Shown: in pieces, positions 9,369 to 18,787 of the stretch
Numbering within the stretch: position 1 is the stretch's first letter
Layout of the letters: each line of letters opens with the position of its first letter
NCBI RefSeq assembly: GCF_029919115.1
Contig: NZ_CP123990.1
Coordinates: 310,001 to 374,000 of the forward strand
Origin: Variovorax paradoxus
GTDB lineage: Bacteria > Pseudomonadota > Gammaproteobacteria > Burkholderiales > Burkholderiaceae_C
DNA: 64,000 nt
Reading direction: 5' to 3'
The notes under the pieces: model-generated
What the model saw: only the letters and a program-made list of their open reading frames with translations
What the model was told of the DNA's origin: nothing
Databases searched by the model: none
Position numbers and translations under genes: made by a program

Positions 9369-10349
9369 TCACCCGGGCACCTTTTGCCCGAGTACCGAAT
9401 CCGCAAAAGCCGCCGCGGCGGAGCGCAGCAGCGCGGTGCGCAGCCATTCGTGCGAATGCAGGTGCTGTGCGCGCCGGTGCCAGATGGCATCGACGTGCAC
9501 CATCGGCTGGTCGAAGGGCAGGTCTCTCAGCACCAGCTGGTCGTCGATGCCGGTCACGGTGACGAAATGCCGCGGCAGCACCGTGAGCAGGTCTGAATTG
9601 GCGACGACGCGACCGGCCGTGAAAAACTGGTTCACCGTCACCACGATGCGCCGCTCCCGTCCCAGGGCGCCCAGCGTCTGGTCGATAAAGCCGTACGGGC
9701 GGCCTGAAAAGCTCACCAGCAGGTGCCGCGCGGCGCAGTAGTCGTCCAGCGTGAGCGGTGCATTCGCCAGCGGATGGCCGCGCCGCATCACGCAAACGTA
9801 CTGGCCCAGGTAGAGGCGCTGGGTTTCGAAAGCCACCCCCACGCCCGATTGCCCGCGTGCCGCCAGGCTGGCGATCACGGCCGGAAAGTAGCCGATTGCC
9901 ATGTCGACTTCTTCCTGCTCGAGCATGCGCCGCGGATCGCGGGTTGTAAGCGGCAGAACGCGCAGCGAGATAGCGGGCGCTTCCTTCTCCACGATCTGCA
10001 CCAGCCCCGGAATGAGCTCGGCGGCCGTGGCGTCGGCCATGGCCAACAGAAAAGTGGTGTCCGCAATCGCGGCGTCGAACTCGCCCGGCGCCAAGGTGTG
10101 CTGCAGCTGCCGCAGCGCCTCGCGCACGGTGGGCCAAAGCGCCAGAGCGCGCGGCGTGGGCTCCACGCCCGCGCCGGCCCGCATCACCAGCTCGTCGCCC
10201 AGCACCTCGCGCAGGCGGCGCAGCGCGTTGCTCACCGCCGGCTGTGTGATCGAGAGGTTGCGCGCCGCCCGGGTCAGGTTGCGCTCCGCCATGACCTCGT
10301 CGAAGACGCGCAGGAGGTTGAGGTCGAGTGTGCGAAAGTTGACGTCCAT
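9369..10349 (-). CDS. LysR-family transcriptional regulator
   Basis: 326 residues. N-terminal winged helix-turn-helix (LNLLRVFDEVMAERNLTRAARNLSITQPAVSNALRRLREVLGDELVMRAG) and a C-terminal periplasmic-binding-like effector domain (PBP2, NodD/NahR-like pattern with DMAIGYFP and VCVMRRGHPLA). It lies between two small genes that share the TAGGG dyad and is divergent from the one at 10459, whose promoter region it shares. Whether the dyads are its operators is uncertain: the spacing does not resemble the usual T-N11-A box. Confidence 0.92.
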   Translation of the reverse strand: MDVNFRTLDLNLLRVFDEVMAERNLTRAARNLSITQPAVSNALRRLREVLGDELVMRAGAGVEPTPRALALWPTVREALRQLQHTLAPGEFDAAIADTTFLLAMADATAAELIPGLVQIVEKEAPAISLRVLPLTTRDPRRMLEQEEVDMAIGYFPAVIASLAARGQSGVGVAFETQRLYLGQYVCVMRRGHPLANAPLTLDDYCAARHLLVSFSGRPYGFIDQTLGALGRERRIVVTVNQFFTAGRVVANSDLLTVLPRHFVTVTGIDDQLVLRDLPFDQPMVHVDAIWHRRAQHLHSHEWLRTALLRSAAAAFADSVLGQKVPG

Positions 10350-10395
10350 CAGTGTTGTGAATGATAAACATCAGAAAGATAAAGTGGCGTAACAC

Positions 10396-10409
10396 TAGGG
10401 CAAACCCTA
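10396..10409. promoter_or_regulatory. Dyad TAGGG-N4-CCCTA before the gene at 10459
   Basis: TAGGGCAAACCCTA lies in the LysR/10459 intergenic region and ends 49 nt before the ATG, followed at once by TAATAT, a reasonable -10. It matches the motif at 9116-9130 in sequence and in distance to the start codon. Confidence 0.45.
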
Positions 10410-10458
10410 ATATCTACCCCATCGGCACTCAGCCACTTATCCCTGGAGGGATTCCATC

Positions 10459-11007
10459 ATGACCAGCTTTGTCCACGTTGACCAACCCACTTCCCACCCC
10501 GGCGTGCAGCGCGCCGAGGTTCTTTTCGGCCAGATCAAGGCCGCACGCGCCAGCGCAAACGGTTCGCGCCCGCTGATTGCCCTGCTCGTCGTCGCCGTGA
10601 TCGCGGCGGTGCTGGTGGTGGGCGACAAGCTCGTTTCAACCTGGGACGAAGGCGCTCTGCTCGCCGCCTGGGCCGTGCTCTGCGGCGCCGTTTTTGCCGG
10701 CATCGCTCTCTTTGCCAGCTCGCTGCGCGCACCGGCCAGCAAGGTTGCGGGCCTGTGGAACGCAGCCGCCCAGCGCCGTGCGGCCAGCCGCGCCGACGCT
10801 CGCTTTCTTGCCACCGCGCACAGCGACCCGCGCGTGATGCAAGAACTGCAAGCCGCCGTGTGGCGCCAGCAGTCGGAAGGCAAGGCTTCGACCGCCGCCG
10901 TTGCCAAGGTGGACGCAGCGGCCCGCAAGGCTGCACGCACCAACGACGCCCGCATGCCGACGCTCTACGAAGCCATGCGCCGCATGAACAGCTCGCGCTA
11001 CTACTGA
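10459..11007 (+). CDS. Two-helix membrane protein, 182 aa, unknown function
   Basis: Preceded by a good ribosome-binding site (GGAGGG, 10445-10450). After a soluble N-terminus of about 40 residues there are two hydrophobic helices (LIALLVVAVIAAVLVVG near 43-59 and LLAAWAVLCGAVFAGIALFA near 68-88). An Ala/Arg-rich helical tail follows and ends MPTLYEAMRRMNSSRYY. No domain recognised. It is monocistronic: a dyad-containing promoter precedes it and a strong terminator follows. Confidence 0.72.
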   Translation: MTSFVHVDQPTSHPGVQRAEVLFGQIKAARASANGSRPLIALLVVAVIAAVLVVGDKLVSTWDEGALLAAWAVLCGAVFAGIALFASSLRAPASKVAGLWNAAAQRRAASRADARFLATAHSDPRVMQELQAAVWRQQSEGKASTAAVAKVDAAARKAARTNDARMPTLYEAMRRMNSSRYY

Positions 11008-11035
11008 TCTTTCGATCGCTTCGCTGGCCGAGTCA

Positions 11036-11066
11036 TGAAAAAGCCGCCCTAGGGCGGCTTTTTTTC
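11036..11066. terminator. Bidirectional rho-independent terminator
   Basis: A perfect 20-nt palindrome (11041-11060, AAGCCGCCCTAG core) is flanked by five A on the left and a run of T on the right. It can therefore terminate both the rightward gene ending at 11007 and the leftward pckG ending at 11100. Confidence 0.9.
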
Positions 11067-11099
11067 GTTGGTGCGGCTTGCGGCGCACGGTGGCAAGCG

Positions 11100-12968
11100 T
11101 CAGGCCGCGAGGCGCTGCTCGATGGCCGCCTTGGTTTCAGGCAGTTCCTTCGGCAGGTGATGCGCCAGCTGTTCGAACAGTTCGGCGTGCAGCTTCAGCT
11201 CGGCCTGCCAGGCAGCCTTGTCGATGTTGGTGACGGTGGCGTACTGCTCGGCGCTGAAATCCAGGCCGGTCCAGTTGAGGTCTTCATAGCGCGGGCTCAC
11301 GCCGAAGACATGGTCCACGCCCTCGGCCTTGCCTTCGATGCGGTCGATGATCCACTTGAGCACGCGCATGTTCTCGCCGTAGCCCGGCCACACGAACTTG
11401 CCGTCCGGACCCTTGCGGAACCAGTTGGTCGTGTAGATCTTCGGCTGCTTGGCACCCGATGCTTCCAGCTTCTTGCCCAGGTCGAGCCAGTGCTGGAAGT
11501 AGTCGCTCATGTTGTAGCCCATGAAGGCCAGCATGGCGAAGGGGTCGCGGCGCACCACGCCCACCTGCCCGACGATGGCGGCGGTGGTTTCCGAGCCCAT
11601 GGTGGCGGCCATGTAGACGCCTTCGGTCCAGTTGCGGCCTTCGGTCACCAGCGGCACCGTGGTCGAGCGGCGGCCACCGAAGATGAAAGCGTCGATCGGC
11701 ACGCCGGCCGGATCGTCCCAGGCCGGGTCGAGCGCAGGGTTGTTGGTGGCGGCCACGGTGAAGCGCGAGTTCGGGTGCGCGGCCTTGGCGCCGGTTTCCT
11801 TGGCGATCTGCGGCGTCCAGTCCTTGCCCTGCCAGTCGATCAGGTGCTCGGGGAGCTTCTTGCCGGGCACGTCGTCTTCAAGGCCTTCCCACCACACGTC
11901 GCCGTCATCGGTGAGCGCCACGTTGGTGAAGATCACGTCGCGGTCCAGGCTCTTCAGGCAGTTAGGGTTGGTCTTGAGGTTGGTGCCGGGGGCCACGCCG
12001 AAGTAGCCTGCTTCGGGGTTGATGGCGTACATGCGGCCATCCTTGCCGGGCTTGATCCAGGCAATGTCGTCGCCGATGGTCGTCACTTGCCAGCCGTCGA
12101 AGCCGGCCGGGGGCACCAGCATCGAGAAGTTGGTCTTGCCGCAGGCCGAGGGGAAAGCGGCCGCCACGTGGTACTTCTTGCCCTGGGGCGAGGTCACGCC
12201 GAGGATGAGCATGTGCTCGGCGAGCCAGCCCTCGTCGCGGCCCATGGTGGAGGCGATGCGCAGCGCAAAGCACTTCTTGCCCAGCAGCGCGTTGCCGCCG
12301 TAGCCCGAGCCGTAGCTCCAGATCTCGCGCGTTTCGGGGTAGTGAACGATGTACTTCGTCTTGTTGCAGGGCCAGGTGACGTCCTTCTGACCCGGCTCGA
12401 GCGGTGCGCCCACGGTGTGCACGCAGGGCACGAACTCGCCGTCGGCGCCGAGCACTTCGTACACGGCCTTGCCCATGCGGGTCATGATCTTCATGTTGAC
12501 CGCCACGTAGGGGCTGTCGGAAAGCTCGATGCCGATGTGCGCAATGGGCGAGCCGAGCGGGCCCATGCTGAACGGCACCACGTACATCGTGCGGCCCTTC
12601 ATGCAGCCGTCGAACAGCGGCTGCAGCGTGGCACGCATCTCGGCCGGGGCCATCCAGTTGTTGGTGGGGCCGGCGTCTTCCTTCTTTTCGGAGCAGATGA
12701 AGGTGCGGTCTTCGACGCGCGCCACGTCGCTCGGGTCTGAAGCCGCGAGGAAGGAGTTGGGGCGCTTGGCCGGGTTGAGCTTCTTGAAGGTACCCGCGTC
12801 GACCAGCTTCTGGCAGAGGCGGTCGTACTCTTCCTTGCTGCCGTCGCACCAGTAGATGGCTTCGGGTTTGCAGAGCGCGGCCATATCGGCCACCCAGGCA
12901 ATCAGTTTTGCGTTCTTGACGTATGAGGGTGCCTGAATGGCAAGGCCCTGCATCGTGGGTGCGTTCAT
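11100..12968 (-). CDS. pckG: Phosphoenolpyruvate carboxykinase (GTP)
   Basis: 622 residues, the normal length of the GTP-dependent family. It has the GTPase-like P-loop [16 protein letters not shown], the nearby [10 protein letters not shown] metal-binding segment and the [12 protein letters not shown] segment. It converts oxaloacetate and GTP to PEP, CO2 and GDP, the first committed step of gluconeogenesis from organic and amino acids, which fits a bacterium living on histidine and nicotinate. The start at 12968 has AGGAG seven nt upstream; an in-frame ATG 117 nt further upstream has no such site. Monocistronic with the bidirectional terminator downstream. An AAACGTTT-centred sequence (13045-13052) lies upstream. 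Confidence 0.96.
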   Translation of the reverse strand: MNAPTMQGLAIQAPSYVKNAKLIAWVADMAALCKPEAIYWCDGSKEEYDRLCQKLVDAGTFKKLNPAKRPNSFLAASDPSDVARVEDRTFICSEKKEDAGPTNNWMAPAEMRATLQPLFDGCMKGRTMYVVPFSMGPLGSPIAHIGIELSDSPYVAVNMKIMTRMGKAVYEVLGADGEFVPCVHTVGAPLEPGQKDVTWPCNKTKYIVHYPETREIWSYGSGYGGNALLGKKCFALRIASTMGRDEGWLAEHMLILGVTSPQGKKYHVAAAFPSACGKTNFSMLVPPAGFDGWQVTTIGDDIAWIKPGKDGRMYAINPEAGYFGVAPGTNLKTNPNCLKSLDRDVIFTNVALTDDGDVWWEGLEDDVPGKKLPEHLIDWQGKDWTPQIAKETGAKAAHPNSRFTVAATNNPALDPAWDDPAGVPIDAFIFGGRRSTTVPLVTEGRNWTEGVYMAATMGSETTAAIVGQVGVVRRDPFAMLAFMGYNMSDYFQHWLDLGKKLEASGAKQPKIYTTNWFRKGPDGKFVWPGYGENMRVLKWIIDRIEGKAEGVDHVFGVSPRYEDLNWTGLDFSAEQYATVTNIDKAAWQAELKLHAELFEQLAHHLPKELPETKAAIEQRLAA

Positions 12969-13073
12969 CGGAAATCTCCTAAGTTGAAAAATCGTCTTTC
13001 CGAACGGGACGCCGCGCCATCGAGGCACGGAGGTCCGTTTGAGAAAACGTTTCGCGTTGGGAGACTGCGTCAA

Positions 13074-13093
13074 CGCGGGCCGCAAAGCCCGCG
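13074..13093. other. GC-rich hairpin between the 50-aa gene and pckG
   Basis: CGCGGGC and GCCCGCG arms of seven nt separated by six nt. It lies about 20 nt downstream of the small minus-strand gene and upstream of pckG. There is no T tract, so a weak terminator or mRNA-stabilising element is the most that can be said. Confidence 0.35.
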
Positions 13094-13113
13094 GACGGAG
13101 ACGCTAATGCCTG

Positions 13114-13266
13114 TCAGGCCAAATAGACAGCGATAGATGCAAGCAAAAGCATCAGCACGCCGCCGGCCAATGGCAGGACGAGCGGCATCAGGTGAACGAC
13201 CGATTCGACGGCGTCTTTTTCAACGGCGGCCGCGTGGTGCGGCTCGACGGGCGTAGGGTTGGACAT
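13114..13266 (-). CDS. Small single-pass membrane protein, 50 aa, unknown function
   Basis: A 50-codon frame with AAGG eight nt before the ATG (revcomp of 13264-13266). The polar N-terminus (MSNPTPVEPHHAAAVEKD) is followed by one hydrophobic helix (VLPLAGGVLMLLLASIAVYLA) reaching the C-terminus, so the protein would be tail-anchored. It fills the otherwise empty gap between threonine ammonia-lyase and pckG, on the same strand. No known family recognised. Confidence 0.5.
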   Translation of the reverse strand: MSNPTPVEPHHAAAVEKDAVESVVHLMPLVLPLAGGVLMLLLASIAVYLA

Positions 13267-13355
13267 TGAAAGTACCTTGAATACACAAATACAAAACTGC
13301 GGGCATTTTACCGATGGGCCCCGGCCCGGCGGTCTAGGGGGTTGCCAGGGCCCCT

Positions 13356-14579
13356 TCAGTGCTGTTCCTCGGCCTCGAAGCCGGCGTCGTGCAGCGCGCC
13401 CAGCACACTGGCCAGGTGGGCCCGTCCGCGGGTCTGCAGCACCAGCTCGATATCGACATTCTGCGCTGCCAGCATGGTAAAGGCGCGTTGATGATGAACC
13501 TCATCGACGTTAGCGCCCGCTTCCGCCACAGTGGCCGTGATCTGGGCCAACGAGCCCGGCACATCGCGTGCGCTCACCCGCACGCGCGCCAGCCTGCCGG
13601 CCCGCACCATGCCGCGCTCGATGATGGCTGCAAGCAGCAGCGGATCGATGTTGCCGCCCGAAAGCACCAGCCCTACGCGCTTGCCCCTGAAGCGCTCCGG
13701 ATGCCGGATCAGCGCCGCAAGGCCCGCGGCGCCGGCGCCCTCGACCAGCGTTTTCTCGATTTCGAGCAGCATCAGCACGCCCTGCTCGATGTCGCCCTCG
13801 TCGACCAGCAGCAGGTCGTCCACATGTCTGGCGATGATCTCGCGCGTGAGTACGCCCGGCGTGCCAACCGCGATGCCCTCGGCGATGGTGCTCTTGCCCT
13901 GCAGGTGCTGCGTGCCCTTCACGGCATTCACCATGCCCGGAAAGCGCGTGGTCTGCACGCCGACAATTTCGATGCCGGGCTTGCGGTCGCGCGCCGCAAC
14001 GGCCATGCCGGCAATCAGACCGCCGCCGCCGACCGACACCACCAGCACATCGAGATCGGGCACCACGTCGAGCATTTCGAGCGCCACCGTGCCCTGTCCC
14101 GCGATGATGGCCTCGTCGTCATACGGATGTACGAAGGTCAGCCCCTCGCGTTCGGCCAGTTCCAGCGCATGCGCGCGCGCCGCGTCGAGCGTGTCGCCAT
14201 GCAGCACCACTTCGGCGCCAAAGCCGCGCGTGCGCTCTATCTTGACGCCGGGCGTGAAGCGCGGCATCACGATGAGCGCGCGAAGGCCGAGCCGCTGCGC
14301 GTGATAGGCCACACCCTGGGCATGGTTGCCTGCCGACATGGCGATCACGCCGCGCGCGGCTTCTTTGCCGTCGCCTGCGGGGCCGTTCTCCGAAAGATCG
14401 ACCAGCTTGTTGCACGCACCGCGTTCCTTGAACGAGGATGTGAACTGCAGGTTCTCGAACTTCAGGTAGACCTGCGCGCCCACGATCTCCGAGAGCGTGC
14501 GCGACTCCACGCAGGGCGTATTGAGCACCTGACCCTGCAGACGCGCCGCGGCGCGCCGGATTTCTTCGATTCCGACCAT
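13356..14579 (-). CDS. ilvA: Threonine ammonia-lyase (threonine dehydratase), ACT-domain type
   Basis: 407 residues from the ATG at 14579 (another ATG is three codons upstream at 14588). It is a fold-type II PLP enzyme: the PLP lysine is in TSSFKERGA, there is a glycine-rich phosphate-binding loop VSVGGGGLIAG, and LSGGNID follows. The last 80 residues form a single ACT domain (RLARVRVSARDVPGSLAQITATVAEAGANVDEVHH). It deaminates threonine (and serine) to 2-oxobutyrate for isoleucine synthesis or catabolism. One ACT domain and about 400 residues match the short TdcB/IlvA1-like class more than the two-ACT, 500-residue IlvA of E. coli, so the gene symbol is approximate. Confidence 0.9.
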   Translation of the reverse strand: MVGIEEIRRAAARLQGQVLNTPCVESRTLSEIVGAQVYLKFENLQFTSSFKERGACNKLVDLSENGPAGDGKEAARGVIAMSAGNHAQGVAYHAQRLGLRALIVMPRFTPGVKIERTRGFGAEVVLHGDTLDAARAHALELAEREGLTFVHPYDDEAIIAGQGTVALEMLDVVPDLDVLVVSVGGGGLIAGMAVAARDRKPGIEIVGVQTTRFPGMVNAVKGTQHLQGKSTIAEGIAVGTPGVLTREIIARHVDDLLLVDEGDIEQGVLMLLEIEKTLVEGAGAAGLAALIRHPERFRGKRVGLVLSGGNIDPLLLAAIIERGMVRAGRLARVRVSARDVPGSLAQITATVAEAGANVDEVHHQRAFTMLAAQNVDIELVLQTRGRAHLASVLGALHDAGFEAEEQH

Positions 14580-14695
14580 GGCGGGCATTGTGGCTGGAAT
14601 CGCACCATCAGGGTTTTTACCGTTCCGGCGTCTTCCCCAAGCTAAAAGTCTGCGTTATGGTCGCTCCAGGAAATTCCTCGTCTGGAGGTTGTTTG

Positions 14696-17020
14696 ATGGT
14701 CAAGCGTGCGGGTGTCGATGTCGTGGCTGCTGCGGTACGCGGGCAGGCCTTGCCGTCGCCCGGGCTCAAGGGTGCGCCGGTGCTCGAGCTCATGTGCTCG
14801 CACTTCGTGCTCACGCTCGCCGCCAAGCAGGGGCCGCGCTTCAACGTGCGCCGCGACATCAACGGCCTGCTGTCGCTCACCGGCCGCCACCTGGTGTGGC
14901 CCGTTGCGGTGCTGCAGCGGCTGCGCGAATTTCTCGGCCGCCGCTGCGCGGGCAACGAGGCCTGGAAAGGCGTAGAAGATTTCGACGGCCGCACCCTGCT
15001 CGAGCGGCACGGCGTGTGGCGCGGCCCGTATGAAGAAGGCACGCTCTTCTTCTACCTCGACGAATACGCCAAGGACCACCCCAAGGACCTGCTCTCTGTG
15101 CTGGCCGTCACGCGCGACTGGCTCACGCACGCGCTGCGCAAGCAATCGACGCTGGTCGAAAAGAACATCGATGCGCTCGCGGGCCTGCTGCAGCTCAACA
15201 AGGCCGAGCGTGCGCTGCTGCTCTATGGCACGCTCGCCCGCTACCAGCGCGACCTGCGTTCGCTGCTGGTCGAATTCAAGGTCAACAATGCGCCCGAAGC
15301 CTATGCGGCCATTGCCGACATTGCGGGCGTCAACGCGAGCGAGGTGGGCGAAGCATTGCGCGCGGGCTCGCGCCTCGAGCGCATCGGCCTGGTCGAAAAC
15401 CTGATTTCCGAGCACAACATCACCGACCTGGCCGACCTCATGAAGGTGAGCGAAAAGCTGCCGCCGGTGCTGATGCGCGAATACCGCGACCACAACGAAC
15501 TCATGGCCGTGTTCACGCGGCCCTCCGCCAAGAGCACGCTCACCACGCACGACTTTTCCTTTGTGCAGGAAGACGCGCAAATGCTCGTCACGCTGCTGCG
15601 CGCCGCGGTGGCGCGCAAGGAGCCCGGCGTCAACGTGCTGCTCTACGGGCCGCCCGGCACTGGCAAGACCGAGCTCGCCAAGGTGGTGGCGCAGGCTGCG
15701 GGGCTCGAACTGTTCGAGGTCGAATACGCCGACCGCGACGGCAACTCGCTGAGTGGCCGCGACCGCTACCGCTCGCTGCAGATTGCGCAGGTGTTCCTCA
15801 AGGGCAGCGCCCAGGCCGCGCTGCTGTTCGATGAGGTGGAAGACGTGTTTCCGCCCATCAGCACTGAAGCCGCGCAGTTCATGGCGCGTGCCGAGCAGAT
15901 TCCGGCGCCCACCAGCGGCAGCGTGAGCGGCAAGGCATGGGTCAACCAGATCCTCGAAGCCAACCCGGTGCCGACGCTGTGGGTCACGAACCGCATCGAG
16001 CAGATCGACCCCGCGTTCCGGCGCCGCTTTGCGTATCACCTCGAACTCAAGTCGCCGCCGCCCGGCGCGCGCGAGCAGCTGATCAAGAAAACGCTCGAGG
16101 GCATCGTGGTGTCCGAGGCCTTTACCGCCAAGCTCGCCGAACGCAAGGGCCTCACGCCCGCGCAGATCCGCACCGCGGTGCGATTTGCGGGGCTGGCGCA
16201 AACCGAGGGCGCATCGATGGAAGCGCTGATCGAGCGGCAGCTCAAGAATGCCGACCTCGCGCTTGGCACGCTCGACACCGGCCTGGGCGAACGGCGCAGC
16301 GTGACCACCTACGACCTGGACATGCTCAACGTCGAGACCCGTTTTGAAATTCCGCGCATCGTGGCGGCTATCAAGGCGCGGGGCCATGGCACGCTGTGCT
16401 TCTATGGCGCACCGGGCACCGGCAAGACCGCGCTGGCCGAGCACATCGCCAAGGCCATCGGCCGGCCGCTCATCATCAAGCAGGCCAGCGATCTCATGAG
16501 CAAGTACGTCGGCGAAACCGAGCAGAACATGGCCGCCATGTTCAAGGAGGCGGAGGCCGAAAAAGCCGTGCTGCTGCTCGACGAGGCCGACAGCTTTCTG
16601 CAAGACAGGCGCGGTGCGCAGCGCACGTACGAAGTGACCGAGGTCAACGAGATGCTGCAGGGCATGGAGCGCTTCAACGGTGTCTTCATCTGCACCACCA
16701 ACCTGCTCGATCGGCTCGACCAGGCGGCACTCAGGCGCTTTACCTTCAAGATCAAGTTCATGCCGCTTACCGCAGCGCAGCGCGAGCGCATGTTCATTAC
16801 CGAGGCGCTGGCCGGCGATGCGGCATTGCTCACCGCGGAAGCCAAGGCACGCTTGGCGCAAATGAGGCAGTTGTGCCCGGGCGACTTTGCGGCCGTGAAA
16901 CGGCAGACGGATATTCTGGCGGTCGATTTTTCGTCCGCCGAATTTCTTGACCAGCTCGAGGCGGAGCACCGCATCAAACCCGAAGTGCGCGAATCGCGCG
17001 GCATGGGTTTCGTGCAGTAG
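14696..17020 (+). CDS. Double AAA+ ATPase, unknown function
   Basis: 774 residues with two AAA+ modules. The first Walker A is GPPGTGKT (about 318-325) with Walker B LLFDEVEDVF; the second is GAPGTGKT (about 571-578) with LLLDEADSFL and a sensor-1 FICTTN. An RRF segment follows in each module. The N-terminal 290 residues have no recognised domain. The layout is like CDC48/SpoVK-type remodelling ATPases, but the substrate is unknown. ATG 14696 is chosen because GGAGG lies nine nt upstream; an ATG at 14657 has no such site. Transcribed alone, divergent from threonine ammonia-lyase. Confidence 0.85.
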   Translation: MVKRAGVDVVAAAVRGQALPSPGLKGAPVLELMCSHFVLTLAAKQGPRFNVRRDINGLLSLTGRHLVWPVAVLQRLREFLGRRCAGNEAWKGVEDFDGRTLLERHGVWRGPYEEGTLFFYLDEYAKDHPKDLLSVLAVTRDWLTHALRKQSTLVEKNIDALAGLLQLNKAERALLLYGTLARYQRDLRSLLVEFKVNNAPEAYAAIADIAGVNASEVGEALRAGSRLERIGLVENLISEHNITDLADLMKVSEKLPPVLMREYRDHNELMAVFTRPSAKSTLTTHDFSFVQEDAQMLVTLLRAAVARKEPGVNVLLYGPPGTGKTELAKVVAQAAGLELFEVEYADRDGNSLSGRDRYRSLQIAQVFLKGSAQAALLFDEVEDVFPPISTEAAQFMARAEQIPAPTSGSVSGKAWVNQILEANPVPTLWVTNRIEQIDPAFRRRFAYHLELKSPPPGAREQLIKKTLEGIVVSEAFTAKLAERKGLTPAQIRTAVRFAGLAQTEGASMEALIERQLKNADLALGTLDTGLGERRSVTTYDLDMLNVETRFEIPRIVAAIKARGHGTLCFYGAPGTGKTALAEHIAKAIGRPLIIKQASDLMSKYVGETEQNMAAMFKEAEAEKAVLLLDEADSFLQDRRGAQRTYEVTEVNEMLQGMERFNGVFICTTNLLDRLDQAALRRFTFKIKFMPLTAAQRERMFITEALAGDAALLTAEAKARLAQMRQLCPGDFAAVKRQTDILAVDFSSAEFLDQLEAEHRIKPEVRESRGMGFVQ

Positions 17021-17100
17021 GTACCGCGGCAGCGCACGGCCGCCGGGTAAGCGGTAAAAAACAAGTACCGTCCGCCGCAGCGGACGCGAGGAGGGGCTCG

Positions 17101-18708
17101 ATGAATCCACTCGAAGCGAACGCGCTGAAGAAGCCGCGCTCCACCGCACGCATGCAAGCGGCATTGGCGATTGTTTGCGCCTGTGCGTCCGTCGTGCTGG
17201 CCGGTTGCGGCGGTGGAGGAGGAGGAGGGGGCGGCGGCGGCGTCGCGCTGCCAATCATCCTGCCGCCCACCACCGCGGCCCCCGCGAGCAGCGGCAATGA
17301 CGACGCCATCGTCGCATCGGCCACCGTGGCCGGCCTTTGTGCCGCGCCGCGCACCGGCACCAACCCAGAGACCGGCACCTCGTACCCCGACAAGGCCGGC
17401 TCTCTCACCGACGAAAAGCGCTGGGTGCGCGGCTGGATCAACGAAACCTATCTTTGGTATGGCGAGGTGCCGACCACCCTGAAGGCTGCCGACTACGCCA
17501 CGCCGGTCGCCTACTTCAGCGTGCTCAAGAGCCCGGCCACTACCGCATCGGGCCGTGCGAAGGACCGCTTTCACTACGTGTACGACACCGAGCGGTACCG
17601 GCAGCTTTCGCAGAACGGCGTGGCACCGGGCTACGGCATGGAGTTCGCGTTCGTGCGCAACTCGCGGCCGCGCGATTTGCGCATTGCTTTCACCGAGCCG
17701 GGTTCGCCTGCGGCATCGGCCGGCATCGCACGCGGCGCAAAGGTGCTCGAAGTCGACGGCATCGACGTGATCGAGGGCACCAACACCACCGTCATCAACC
17801 GCGGCATCTCGCCCACCACCGTCGGCGAATCGCACACCTTCAAGCTGCAGGAAGGCAGTGCGACGCGCACCGTGACGCTGGCGGCCGCGAGCATCACGCG
17901 CACGCCGGTGCAGAACGTGAAGACCATCGACACCAGCAGCGGCCGAGTGGGCTACCTGCTTTTCAACGACCACATCACCACCTCCGAGGCGCAGCTCATC
18001 GATGCGGTCAACCAGCTGAAGGCCGGCAGCGGCATCCAGGACCTGGTGCTCGACATGCGCTACAACGGCGGCGGCCAACTCAACATTGCAAGCCGGCTGG
18101 CCACCATGGTGGCTTCGCCGGCCGCAACCTCGGGCAAGACCTTCGAGCGCCTTGTCTTCAACGACAAGAACCCGTTCAACCTGACGCCTGCGCAGGCCGT
18201 CATTCCGTTCTACGGCACCAGCCGCAGCGGCACGCCGCTGCCAACGCTCGGCCTCTCGCGGGTCACGGTGCTGGTTGGGCCCGACACCTGCTCGGCGAGC
18301 GAGTCGGTCATCAACAGCCTGCGCGGCGTCGACGTGCAGGTCAACCTTGTGGGCGGCGCCACCTGCGGCAAGCCCTACGGTTTTTCGCCGCAGGACAACT
18401 GCGGCACCAGCTACTTCGCCATTCAGTTCCAGGGCGTCAATGCCAAGGACTTTGGCGACTATGGCGACGGCTTCGCACCCAGCTGCACCGTGGCCGATGA
18501 TTTCGATCATGCGCTCGGCGACCCGGCCGAGGCCCGCCTGGCGGCCGCGCTGGCGATACGAAATGGCGGTGCATGCCCCGCATCCGCTTCGGCCAAGACG
18601 CTTCCGGGGCTTGAAAAGCCGGACGCTGCCGCAGAGCAGCCCTACCTGCTTCATCGCACGCCACTGCGCGAAATCCGCTTGCTCGAAGCCGCGCCTTCGC
18701 CAAGCTGA
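17101..18708 (+). CDS. S41-family (C-terminal processing) peptidase, lipoprotein
   Basis: 535 residues. The signal ends in LAGC (Cys36), followed by eleven glycines as a flexible tether. A PDZ-like domain (about 200-275, with AGIARGAKVLEVDGIDV) precedes the S41 protease core, with LVLDMRYNGGG, the serine in DTCSASESV (about residue 398) and a lysine in GGATCGKP. Two extra cysteines near the active site (TCSAS, TCGKP) may form a disulfide, fitting an extracytoplasmic location. Probable role: processing or clearing of envelope proteins. Preceded by a GAGGAGGGG ribosome-binding site; monocistronic. Confidence 0.9.
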   Translation: MNPLEANALKKPRSTARMQAALAIVCACASVVLAGCGGGGGGGGGGGVALPIILPPTTAAPASSGNDDAIVASATVAGLCAAPRTGTNPETGTSYPDKAGSLTDEKRWVRGWINETYLWYGEVPTTLKAADYATPVAYFSVLKSPATTASGRAKDRFHYVYDTERYRQLSQNGVAPGYGMEFAFVRNSRPRDLRIAFTEPGSPAASAGIARGAKVLEVDGIDVIEGTNTTVINRGISPTTVGESHTFKLQEGSATRTVTLAAASITRTPVQNVKTIDTSSGRVGYLLFNDHITTSEAQLIDAVNQLKAGSGIQDLVLDMRYNGGGQLNIASRLATMVASPAATSGKTFERLVFNDKNPFNLTPAQAVIPFYGTSRSGTPLPTLGLSRVTVLVGPDTCSASESVINSLRGVDVQVNLVGGATCGKPYGFSPQDNCGTSYFAIQFQGVNAKDFGDYGDGFAPSCTVADDFDHALGDPAEARLAAALAIRNGGACPASASAKTLPGLEKPDAAAEQPYLLHRTPLREIRLLEAAPSPS

Positions 18709-18787
18709 TTTGCGTCCGCGCGGTGTCGCGGTTACCGCTTGAAACCTTGCCCTTCGCCACTCCCGTGGCCTGCCCATTAGAGTTGTA

